DNA of 6,756 bases from Bacillota bacterium (GTDB lineage: Bacteria; Bacillota; Clostridia; Acetivibrionales; DTU013). Of the stretch, positions 1-5,500 are shown piece by piece. The stretch's first letter is position 1. Each line of letters starts with the position of its first letter. Made by a program: the position numbers and the translations under genes. The stretch lies in assembly GCA_023435805.1 (NCBI GenBank), contig JAEZMC010000001.1, positions 1 through 6,756 on the forward strand. The letters run 5' to 3'. The notes below the pieces were generated by a model. It saw nothing but the letters and a program-made list of their open reading frames with translations. It had not been told where the DNA came from and did no database searches.

Positions 1-126
1 CTGGGTATGCAGGATCTGCAGGTGAAGCTTTATAACGGCGGCAGGCATGAAAGCATCAATGAAACGAACCGGTCTGAGGTTTTCAATGACATTTCCGACT
101 GGCTTATGAAACGGAGCAGCGCCTAA
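1..126 (+). CDS. Alpha/beta hydrolase (lysophospholipase/monoacylglycerol lipase-like), C-terminal fragment
   Basis: Only the last 41 codons are inside the window, read in frame from base 1 to a TAA at 124-126. The peptide contains VKLYNGGRHESINETNR followed by a helix ending DWLMKR. This matches the C-terminal end of serine alpha/beta hydrolases of the Hydrolase_4 (serine aminopeptidase S33) group, where the histidine of GGRHE (visible residue 16) is the catalytic His of the Ser-His-Asp triad. The family hydrolyses ester bonds of monoacylglycerols, lysophospholipids and related acyl compounds in the cytosol or at the membrane. The nucleophile and acid lie upstream of the window, so exact substrate and total length cannot be judged. 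The gene ends tail to tail with the M14 peptidase gene, overlapping it by 4 bp, and no terminator hairpin separates the two. Confidence 0.82.
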   Translation: MGMQDLQVKLYNGGRHESINETNRSEVFNDISDWLMKRSSA

Positions 127-1394
127 ACAACCGAGCCCAGCAGCATAATACCTTCATTCTCACGGTAAATTCCGGGCAGCTGTCCCAAAGGCAGCGGGTT
201 TACTCCACTGCCCACCTCGATGGTATAGCCGGGCCGTCTGAACTCCTGCAAAAACCAATCCTTATACCCGGCGTATGCGGCTTCCTCCGTACCGGCTTCG
301 ACCGCATAGCCGCTGATAGCCGCAAACTGGTTTGCTATGGTTAGCGACCGGGGCGGCGCATAATTCATGAACTGCCAGTATATGACCCTTCCCTGGGTGT
401 GATAGGCGATAACAAGCTTGAAATCATGCGCGCGGGTAAAGTCGTACATCGCCCTGGATTCCGGTTCGGAGAGCGGTGCATCGCCGCCGAAGTCCCTTGG
501 CGCGGGGCCGGTGATGCCCATTTCTATCTCTAGTTCCTTTTCTTTTTCCCACTCCGCAGGGTAGTTCAAATTCAGATCCACTCCTCTGATGTTTGCCTTC
601 CAGACGCTTGGCAGCGGCAGGCCTGTCTTGTTAAGCGTTGCGGCCTGTATAAACGCAGGATCATCGTAGTTCGGCCAGTAGGCGACCAGATCCACCCCGT
701 CGGGGTTTACCAGCGGCACAAGGTAAATGCTGGAATAATTATATATATTGCGTATGTTATACCCCTGCAGCGTGCTGCCGGTTGAATAGGCCCTGGAATA
801 ATTCTCAATGAATTTCATCAGAACAGGTGTGGTAATGGACTCGTTGGCATGGTGAGATGCATTGTAGGAAACCTCGCTGGAGCCCCTTCCAAGCCTTATA
901 TAGGAGAGCTCCCTGCCCATTACGCTTCTGCCGATGGAACCGGTTTGGAGGAAAGGATACCGTGCCTTCAGACCCTGTATCTGCAATTGGACAATTTCAT
1001 AGGTAGGCGCCACATCCAGAGGCACGACATCAATACCGTAGGGTACGATGAGACTCTGGCCGATGGCCAGCTGTTCCGGGATGATCCCCGGGTTGGCTGT
1101 CATAATGGCATTGACCGTTGTATAATAGGCGCGGGCGATGCTGTAAAAGGTATCGCCGGGCCGAACCGTGTAGGTGTCATATCCTCTGATATATTTTAAA
1201 AGAACACCCCAGGTGGCAGGTCCGACGACACCGTCCACAGCCAGGCCGTTATTGCGCTGAAAGGCCGTTACTGCCTGGTTAGTCCGGCCGCCGAACACGC
1301 CGTCTACCGTACCGGCGTCGTAGCCTATTCTGTTCAAGGTACTCTGCAAAAGTCTTACATCCGGTCCTGTTGAACCCAGTGACAATGTCTGCAT
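123..1394 (-). CDS. Peptidoglycan-binding/LysM/M14 zinc metallopeptidase, gamma-D-glutamyl-L-diamino-acid endopeptidase I-like
   Basis: The protein has 423 residues and three modules. Residues about 4-66 form a PG_binding_1 domain (LGSTGPDVRLLQSTL, DGVFGGRT, VDGVVGPATW). Residues about 75-118 are a LysM domain (YTVRPGDTFYSIA to LIVP). Residues about 130-420 are an M14 carboxypeptidase fold. Zinc ligands are visible as H182 and E185 (HANE) and H332 (YHTQG), and the catalytic glutamate is E393 (TIEVG). This architecture is that of endopeptidase I of Bacillus sphaericus and YqgT, which cut the gamma-D-Glu-diaminopimelate bond in wall peptides. In the usual GVDLNRN motif Leu276 replaces Arg, a residue that binds the free carboxylate in true carboxypeptidases, which fits endopeptidase action (inference). 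There is no signal peptide, consistent with a cytoplasmic or forespore enzyme acting on peptidoglycan fragments. The ATG at 1394 follows AAAGGACGGG on the minus strand, a loosely spaced ribosome binding site. A role in spore or wall recycling is likely but not shown by the context. Confidence 0.9.
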   Translation of the reverse strand: MQTLSLGSTGPDVRLLQSTLNRIGYDAGTVDGVFGGRTNQAVTAFQRNNGLAVDGVVGPATWGVLLKYIRGYDTYTVRPGDTFYSIARAYYTTVNAIMTANPGIIPEQLAIGQSLIVPYGIDVVPLDVAPTYEIVQLQIQGLKARYPFLQTGSIGRSVMGRELSYIRLGRGSSEVSYNASHHANESITTPVLMKFIENYSRAYSTGSTLQGYNIRNIYNYSSIYLVPLVNPDGVDLVAYWPNYDDPAFIQAATLNKTGLPLPSVWKANIRGVDLNLNYPAEWEKEKELEIEMGITGPAPRDFGGDAPLSEPESRAMYDFTRAHDFKLVIAYHTQGRVIYWQFMNYAPPRSLTIANQFAAISGYAVEAGTEEAAYAGYKDWFLQEFRRPGYTIEVGSGVNPLPLGQLPGIYRENEGIMLLGSVV

Positions 1395-1524
1395 CTATTG
1401 ATCCCGTCCTTTGGAGTGAACCGTCTTCCCCGGTTTTCACAAAATATTACTGGTATATTCTATTACCTGTTTATGAAAAAGGTGCTGCTTGAGTTGATTT
1501 GGCTCCATTTCCGATTCCGTCTGT

Positions 1525-1553
1525 TTGTTGCTATTTATGCTATTGTGTTATAT
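1525..1553 (+). promoter_or_regulatory. Predicted sigma-A-type promoter of the GntR regulator gene
   Basis: TTGTTG at 1525-1530 and TTATAT at 1548-1553 are separated by 17 bp, the optimal spacing for a housekeeping promoter. TATATT at 1549-1554 is an alternative -10 with an 18 bp spacer. A transcription start is expected around 1560, which falls on the GGTTATAACC palindrome, and the regulator start codon follows about 36 bp later. The region is AT-rich, so a chance match is possible. Confidence 0.6.
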
Positions 1554-1557
1554 TATA

Positions 1558-1569
1558 TTGGTTATAACC
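1558..1569. promoter_or_regulatory. Operator site 1, perfect palindrome GGTTATAACC
   Basis: GGTTATAACC at 1560-1569 is a perfect 10 bp palindrome preceded by TT. It lies 6 bp after the predicted -10 box of the regulator gene and should cover the transcription start. Two further copies of nearly the same word occur upstream of the SIS gene. I infer that it is the binding site of the adjacent GntR/UTRA protein and mediates autorepression. Confidence 0.62.
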
Positions 1570-1595
1570 TATTACCATGAGGCGGAGTGAACGGC

Positions 1596-2318
1596 ATGCT
1601 TGATGAAAAAGCCCCTATGGCGCTTTATTTTCAGCTCAAAGAAATCATTATCAATAAAATTAAAAGCCATGAATGGCCTGTTGACAGCAGGATTCCTACG
1701 GAGAGACAGCTCTGCGACATATACAAGGTCAGCCGTATTACGGTCAGGCAGGCCTTGGGCGAATTGGAGCGGGATGGCTATCTGTATCGGAAGCAGGGAA
1801 GGGGTACCTTTGTCACATCGCCGAAGATCGAGCAGCGCCTGTCAAGCTTTTACAGCTTCAGCGAAGAAATAAGAAGGATGGGCTATACTCCTGCCACAAA
1901 GGTTTTGCAATTTAAGCAAATGGAGGCGGAGGAGACCATTGCCATTAAACTGAATGTGGAAAAAGGGTCGCCGGTTTACAGCATCAAGCGGCTGCGCCTC
2001 GCAAACAGCGACCCCTTTGCAGTTGAAACCTCCTATATACCCGGTGATCTGTTCAAGGATCTGAACGAAGAGGAAATCACATCCCAGGGCTTATATAATA
2101 CATTGAAAAACAAATATAACGTCTATCCGGAAGAAGCGGTTGAGACCTTTGAAGCCATTCTGATCGGCAGTGAAGCTGCGAATTTCCTGCAGATCGGCAG
2201 GAATTCACCCGGCATTTTGCTGGAAAGGTTCACGCATGCTGGCGGTAATATCGTTGAATACTGCAGAAGCATGATCAGGGGAGACCGGTATAAGTATAAA
2301 ATCATATTAAAGAATTAA
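1596..2318 (+). CDS. GntR/HutC-family transcriptional repressor with UTRA ligand-binding domain
   Basis: From the ATG at 1596 the protein has 240 residues. Residues about 6-74 are a winged helix-turn-helix of GntR type, with RIPTERQLCDIYKVSRITVR as recognition region and the wing YLYRKQGRGTFV. Residues about 94-236 are the UTRA effector domain shared by FarR, HutC, NagR, FrlR and FraR regulators, including FAVETSYIP and the closing EYCRSMIRGDRYKY. Such proteins are usually repressors released by a phosphosugar or other pathway intermediate. A GTG at 1587 is in frame, but its spacing to the upstream GAGG is only 4 bp. The ATG at 1596 has GGAG eight bases upstream and gives the usual family N-terminus MLDEKAPMALYFQLK, so I chose it. 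The gene lies just upstream of the SIS/kinase operon and shares its operator motif with that operon's promoter, so it very probably controls that operon and itself. The effector is unknown. Confidence 0.93.
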   Translation: MLDEKAPMALYFQLKEIIINKIKSHEWPVDSRIPTERQLCDIYKVSRITVRQALGELERDGYLYRKQGRGTFVTSPKIEQRLSSFYSFSEEIRRMGYTPATKVLQFKQMEAEETIAIKLNVEKGSPVYSIKRLRLANSDPFAVETSYIPGDLFKDLNEEEITSQGLYNTLKNKYNVYPEEAVETFEAILIGSEAANFLQIGRNSPGILLERFTHAGGNIVEYCRSMIRGDRYKYKIILKN

Positions 2319-2352
2319 GATATTGGAAATAGGGAAGAGATGTTGCTGCTTA

Positions 2353-2368
2353 ATTGGTCATAACCAAT
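2353..2368. promoter_or_regulatory. Operator site 2, inverted repeat ATTGGT-CATA-ACCAAT
   Basis: Six-base arms ATTGGT and ACCAAT flank CATA. The core TGGTCATAACCA differs from the consensus TGGTTATAACCA at one base. It lies 34 bp after the regulator stop codon and 10 bp upstream of the predicted -35 box of the SIS operon. Its centre (2360.5) is 52 bp from the centre of site 3. No T-run follows, so it is not a terminator for the regulator gene. I infer an upstream auxiliary operator for the GntR protein. Confidence 0.6.
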
Positions 2369-2378
2369 GTCGAGTGAA

Positions 2379-2407
2379 TTGATTGGATGCAATATTTCTG
2401 ATAAAAT
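2379..2407 (+). promoter_or_regulatory. Predicted sigma-A-type promoter of the SIS/kinase operon
   Basis: TTGATT at 2379-2384 and TAAAAT at 2402-2407 are separated by 17 bp. The predicted start near 2413-2415 falls in the middle of the GTTATAAC palindrome, an arrangement typical of repressor control. Transcription would lead into the SIS gene after a leader of about 28 bp containing its ribosome binding site. Confidence 0.62.
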
Positions 2408-2419
2408 GGTTATAACAAT
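2407..2419. promoter_or_regulatory. Operator site 3, TGGTTATAACAAT over the transcription start
   Basis: GTTATAAC at 2409-2416 is a perfect 8 bp palindrome inside TGGTTATAACAA and shares GGTTATAAC with site 1. It directly abuts the predicted -10 box. A bound regulator here would block RNA polymerase at the SIS operon promoter. The assignment is inferred from recurrence of the word at this regulator's own promoter. Confidence 0.6.
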
Positions 2420-2440
2420 ATAACATATGGAGGTAGGACA

Positions 2441-3490
2441 ATGTATAAGACGGAACAAGAAATTTTTAGCCAGTATGACGCTTTAAAGAAAACCTATCAG
2501 TATATGATGGAAAAGAAGGATGAAATAAAAGATATTCTGGGGGGATTGCGTTTCAGCAGTGTCAGCTTTACCGGCTGCGGATCCAGCTACAGTCTGTGCA
2601 GATCAGCCGAGTGGAGCCTGAAAGTCAGAAGCGGCGTCTGGAATACCATGTCCATCCCCGCGGGCGATATCCTGCTGAACTTCAGCCAGTATAAAAACCT
2701 GTTAAAAGACGCGCTGCTGGTGGCGCCTTCCAGGTCGGGAAGCACAAGTGAAGTGCTGCTGGCAGTCCGGAAGGCAAAAGAAGAGCTGGGTGTACCCTGT
2801 GTATCCATCTGTGCGGTCAACGGTTCCGAATTGTCCCGGATAGCGGATTTGAGCCTGGAACTGCCCTGGGCATTTGACGAAAGCGTCTGTCAGACAAGGA
2901 CCGTTTCAAACCTCTATACCGCCAACCTGATACTGATCGGGATCCTTACAGACGACAGCCTGCTGCTTGACGAGATTGGAAAAGCCATAGAGAATGGCGA
3001 AAAATTCATGGAGGATAACCGGAATACGCTGGAGGCCATAGGCAGGAACGAAGCATGGGACAATGCCGTGACGCTTGCAGATGCGGAACTCACAGGCATT
3101 GCAGAGGAAGGCGCACTTGCATTCAAGGAAATATGCCAGCTGCAGTCCAATTACTATCACATCCTTGATGTCCGCCATGGTCCGGCTGTTCTGATCCGAA
3201 ACAGGACACTGGTCATTATGGCTGCCTCCTGTGAAGATGAAATCTATCAGAGGGACCTGGTAAGGGACCTGAAAAACCAACAGGCAATCATTGTTACGGT
3301 AGGCAGCAAGCCGGACAACATCTATGGCGCGGATCACCACATTGCCGTACCGGCATATAAAAACGCTGCGGTCATGGGAATTCCCTTCATATTTGTACCC
3401 CAGCTGCTGGCGTTCAGCAAGGCGATCTCACGGGGGACAAATCCCGATCTGCCGCAGGGCCTGGATCCGTGGATCAATCTTGCCAGGTAA
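2441..3490 (+). CDS. SIS-domain sugar-phosphate deglycase or isomerase (FraB/FrlB/GlmS-C-like)
   Basis: The protein has 349 residues with two SIS domains, roughly residues 30-165 and 205-335. The first has the phosphosugar-binding loops FTGCGSSYS (43-51) and SRSGSTSE (97-104). The second has AEEGALAFKE (221-230) and DVRHGP (243-248). The tail carries GTNPDLPQGLDPW. Glu230 and His246 are 16 residues apart, the spacing of the catalytic pair known in GlmS (E488/H504) and, as I recall, in the deglycase FraB (E214/H230). The enzyme should therefore act on a 6-phosphosugar carrying an amine: either deglycation of a phosphorylated Amadori compound to glucose-6-phosphate plus amine, or ketose/aldose isomerisation with or without deamination. 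No glutaminase domain is present, so it is not a full GlmS. The ATG at 2441 follows GGAGGT with 6 bp spacing. It is the first gene of an operon with the kinase 12 bp downstream. The substrate cannot be assigned from sequence alone. Confidence 0.88.
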   Translation: MYKTEQEIFSQYDALKKTYQYMMEKKDEIKDILGGLRFSSVSFTGCGSSYSLCRSAEWSLKVRSGVWNTMSIPAGDILLNFSQYKNLLKDALLVAPSRSGSTSEVLLAVRKAKEELGVPCVSICAVNGSELSRIADLSLELPWAFDESVCQTRTVSNLYTANLILIGILTDDSLLLDEIGKAIENGEKFMEDNRNTLEAIGRNEAWDNAVTLADAELTGIAEEGALAFKEICQLQSNYYHILDVRHGPAVLIRNRTLVIMAASCEDEIYQRDLVRDLKNQQAIIVTVGSKPDNIYGADHHIAVPAYKNAAVMGIPFIFVPQLLAFSKAISRGTNPDLPQGLDPWINLAR

Positions 3491-3502
3491 AAGGAGGAAA
3501 AC

Positions 3503-4426
3503 ATGAAAAAGGAAATAGATGTACTCACCTTTGGAGATCTTTGTGTGGACCTGATTATAACGGGGAAGGATGTTGTTCCGGAGTTCGGTCAGAAGGAAAA
3601 AATGGTAGAGAATTATGCTCTGGAAATGGGCGGTTCGTGCAGCATATTTGCCTGCCAGACCGGTAAGCTGGGACTTCGTACGGCCGTGGTGGGAAGAGTC
3701 GGGCCTGACCAGTTCGGCAACCTGATCACAGGTACATTGCAGGATGCAGGGGTCATGACGGACTACATTATAATCGATGAGAGCCAGAAAACCGGATTGA
3801 CCGTAGCGCTAAACAAGGTTGATGACCGGGGTATGCTCACCTACAACGGAACAATTGACGGAGTCGAGCCGGAGGACATTACCGATGAACTGCTGAAATC
3901 CGTCAGACATTTGCATATAGGAAGCTACTTTTTAATGAAAAAGCTGCAGCCCCATTATCCGGAGGTGGTGAAAAAACTGAAGGCGTACGGTGCGACAATC
4001 AGCCTGGATACCAATTGGGATCCTGAAGAAAAATGGGAGAGCGGTTTGTCGGACATCCTTCCCCATGTTGATATCTTTTTCCCGAACGAAAACGAGGCCA
4101 TGGCAATAACAAGGGAAAGCAGTGTAGAAAAGGCCATAGAAAAGCTAAAGGAAATGATTCCGATACTGGCTGTGAAAAAGGGGAAGGACGGTGCCGTCGT
4201 TTATGCTGACGGCAGGATATACCATTCTCCTGCCATAGACGTAGTCAAAAAGGATGCTGTCGGGGCGGGCGATTCCTTTGACGGAGGGTTTGTCTATGGC
4301 TTCCTTTCCGGACGGAGCATGGAAGACAGCGCACGGATCGCCAACATATGCGGAAGCCTGAATACCAGGATGGAAGGTGGAACGAAAGGGCAGCCGTCAC
4401 TGGATGAGGTGATGGAGCTTTTATAA
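3503..4426 (+). CDS. PfkB/ribokinase-family carbohydrate kinase
   Basis: The protein has 307 residues, normal for the family. It opens with a beta strand and GDLCVDLII (11-19), where the first acidic residue typically contacts the sugar. Next comes the Gly-Gly signature region GGSCSIFACQTGKLG (43-57) and GRVGPDQFG (64-72). Then follow SLDTNWDP (167-174) and FFPNENEA (192-199), and finally the PfkB signature 2 DAVGAGDSFDGGF (251-263) with catalytic base Asp257 and the GAGD anion hole. It transfers the ATP gamma-phosphate to a sugar or sugar-phosphate hydroxyl in the cytosol. The start follows AAGGAGG with 5 bp spacing, and the gene begins 12 bp after the SIS stop, so the two are co-transcribed and presumably act on consecutive intermediates. 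If the pathway is Amadori-like it acts before the SIS enzyme, as FraD/FrlD do. If the SIS protein is an isomerase, the kinase could act after it, as a hexose-phosphate kinase. No intrinsic terminator is evident after its stop. Confidence 0.9.
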   Translation: MKKEIDVLTFGDLCVDLIITGKDVVPEFGQKEKMVENYALEMGGSCSIFACQTGKLGLRTAVVGRVGPDQFGNLITGTLQDAGVMTDYIIIDESQKTGLTVALNKVDDRGMLTYNGTIDGVEPEDITDELLKSVRHLHIGSYFLMKKLQPHYPEVVKKLKAYGATISLDTNWDPEEKWESGLSDILPHVDIFFPNENEAMAITRESSVEKAIEKLKEMIPILAVKKGKDGAVVYADGRIYHSPAIDVVKKDAVGAGDSFDGGFVYGFLSGRSMEDSARIANICGSLNTRMEGGTKGQPSLDEVMELL

Positions 4427-4492
4427 GCCTCCTCTGAAAAAAATGAAAAAATACTGGGTTTGTAAAAGGAATTCGGGGAAATATCCTATATA

Positions 4493-4521
4493 TTGTTCAA
4501 GTCTGTATTTTTTGATAGAAT
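4493..4521 (+). promoter_or_regulatory. Predicted sigma-A-type promoter of the NYN-LOTUS gene
   Basis: TTGTTC at 4493-4498 and TAGAAT at 4516-4521 are separated by exactly 17 bp, with a T-rich spacer. A start near 4528 would give a leader of about 60 bases before the ribosome binding site at 4577-4584. The presence of an independent promoter suggests the downstream gene is not part of the sugar operon, although read-through is possible because no terminator is seen between them. Confidence 0.6.
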
Positions 4522-4576
4522 CATGTTAAAACAGCGTAAATATTTTATTGGGGAGCGGTCTGGCTCCGATCCGTTT

Positions 4577-4584
4577 GAGGAGGT
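4577..4584 (+). promoter_or_regulatory. Ribosome binding site that fixes the NYN-LOTUS start
   Basis: GAGGAGGT lies 4 bp upstream of the ATG at 4589. An in-frame TTG at 4493 would add 32 residues but has no ribosome binding site and coincides with the predicted -35 box, so the ATG is the start. Confidence 0.8.
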
Positions 4585-4588
4585 AATT

Positions 4589-5341
4589 ATGGAGAAGGAT
4601 AAAAGGATTGCTGTTTTGATTGATGCGGACAATGTATCGGATAAGTATATCAAGCACATTTTTGATGAAATCTCAAATCACGGAATACCGACCTATAAAA
4701 GGATTTATGGGGACTGGACCAAGCCTCAGCTGACCTCCTGGAAGAATGTGCTGCTGAATTATTCCATCACGCCGATACAGCAGTACAACTACACCAGCGG
4801 GAAAAATTCAACGGATGCGGCATTGATTATTGATGCCATGGATATCCTCTATTCAAACAATGTGGACGGCTTTTGCATCGTTTCCAGCGACAGCGATTTC
4901 ACCAGGCTGGCGGCACGCCTGAGGGAGGCGGGTATGTACGTGCTCGGGATGGGGGAAAAGAAAACGCCCACGCCGTTCATATCGGCGTGTGAAAAGTTCA
5001 AATACCTTGAGGTGCTGGCATCCATGGCCACCAAACCTGCCGAGCCCAAAAGCGCGAAAGGCATGCCTGCCCACGAGGAATCCAAATACGGCATGGCGAA
5101 TATCGACAAATTGATCGATGTAATCAAAAAGATCATCAATGAGATTTCTGATGAAGACGGCTGGGTATTTCTGGGCAGGCTGGGTGATACGCTCAATAAG
5201 CGTTACCCGGACTTTGATACCAGAAACTATGGATATGCAAAGCTGACGCCTTTTCTATCCTCACTCAACCATTTTGAGATTCGATCAACCAAGACCAGCA
5301 ACCCCAGTATCAGTCTCAAATATATCAGGAATAAGGAATAA
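4589..5341 (+). CDS. NYN (LabA/DUF88-like PIN) domain protein with C-terminal OST-HTH/LOTUS domain
   Basis: From the ATG at 4589 the protein has 250 residues. Residues about 5-145 form a NYN domain of PIN-like nuclease fold: IAVLIDADNVS (7-17) supplies D12 and D14, STDAAL (74-79) supplies D76, and IVSSDSDFTRLAARLRE (97-113) supplies D101 and D103. These are the acidic positions that bind metal in active members. A charged linker (about 148-168) leads to residues about 171-247, which fit an OST-HTH/LOTUS winged-helix domain: IDKLIDVIKKIINEI, VFLGRLGDTLNKRYPDFD, YGYAKLTPFLSSL, FEIRST. In this family LOTUS domains bind RNA and NYN domains are proposed ribonucleases, so an RNA-processing or decay role is inferred. 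No target is known for bacterial members. There is no signal or membrane segment. It has its own promoter and ends before a strong hairpin, so it is probably monocistronic and unrelated to the upstream sugar genes. Confidence 0.9.
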   Translation: MEKDKRIAVLIDADNVSDKYIKHIFDEISNHGIPTYKRIYGDWTKPQLTSWKNVLLNYSITPIQQYNYTSGKNSTDAALIIDAMDILYSNNVDGFCIVSSDSDFTRLAARLREAGMYVLGMGEKKTPTPFISACEKFKYLEVLASMATKPAEPKSAKGMPAHEESKYGMANIDKLIDVIKKIINEISDEDGWVFLGRLGDTLNKRYPDFDTRNYGYAKLTPFLSSLNHFEIRSTKTSNPSISLKYIRNKE

Positions 5342-5410
5342 GGCCGTTCGGCTGCCGGTGAAGAGATGGGGAACCGGGAACCACAGCCGGCAAATGTGGC
5401 TGAAAAAGTC

Positions 5411-5455
5411 AGAGGACAGTACGCAATTTGCATTGAAATTGACGGACTGTCCTCT
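5411..5455. terminator. Long nested hairpin, probable bidirectional terminator
   Basis: Perfect 10-base arms AGAGGACAGT (5411-5420) and ACTGTCCTCT (5446-5455) enclose a second stem. CG (5422-5423) pairs with CG (5443-5444), and CAATTT (5424-5429) pairs with AAATTG (5436-5441), closing a 6-base loop. On the plus strand the hairpin is followed by TTT then ATACG. On the minus strand it is followed by GACTTTTTC. It lies between the convergent NYN-LOTUS gene and the ABC permease gene and could end both transcripts. The U-tracts are short, and the size and perfection of the stem also fit a dispersed hairpin element, as described in the findings. Confidence 0.65.
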
Positions 5456-5500
5456 TTTATACGCTTTACCGATGACTTCCGCCAGGAACGGCACCTGATG

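Noticed and set aside
849..1199. A 116-codon frame antisense to the M14 peptidase gene
   Set aside because: It is a mirror of a well-supported coding gene with intact catalytic motifs, and its translation shows no recognisable domain.
1453..1468. GGTATATTCTATTACC considered as a fourth operator copy
   Set aside because: Only the outer four bases pair and the core differs from TTATAA, so it does not match the other three sites.
1395..1500. A sporulation sigma-factor promoter for the M14 peptidase, suggested by CATAAACA on the minus strand
   Set aside because: No properly spaced -35 partner for sigma-E, -F, -G or -K could be found, and a sigma-A pair was equally unconvincing.
1398..1580. A 60-codon plus-strand frame with a hydrophobic C-terminal half in the divergent intergenic region
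   Set aside because: It begins at TTG without a ribosome binding site, overlaps the promoter and operator of the regulator gene, and its hydrophobic character is explained by the T-rich promoter DNA.
2906..3340. A 144-codon minus-strand frame inside the SIS gene
   Set aside because: The opposite strand encodes a complete SIS enzyme with conserved loops, and the antisense product has no recognisable family features.
4414..4432. Short hairpin GGAGCTT-TTAT-AAGCCTCC at the end of the kinase gene, considered as a terminator
   Set aside because: The stem has a bulge and is followed by an A-rich rather than a T-rich tract on the plus strand, so it does not fit an intrinsic terminator.
4493..4588. 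A 32-residue N-terminal extension of the NYN-LOTUS protein from a TTG at 4493
   Set aside because: There is no ribosome binding site, the TTG coincides with a predicted -35 box, and the ATG at 4589 has a GAGGAGGT directly upstream and begins the conserved domain at the usual place.
5381..5399. Inverted repeat CCACA...TGTGG just upstream of the large hairpin
   Set aside because: The 5 bp stem with a 9-base loop is followed by no T-run, and such short repeats are expected by chance. The stronger hairpin at 5411-5455 explains termination better.
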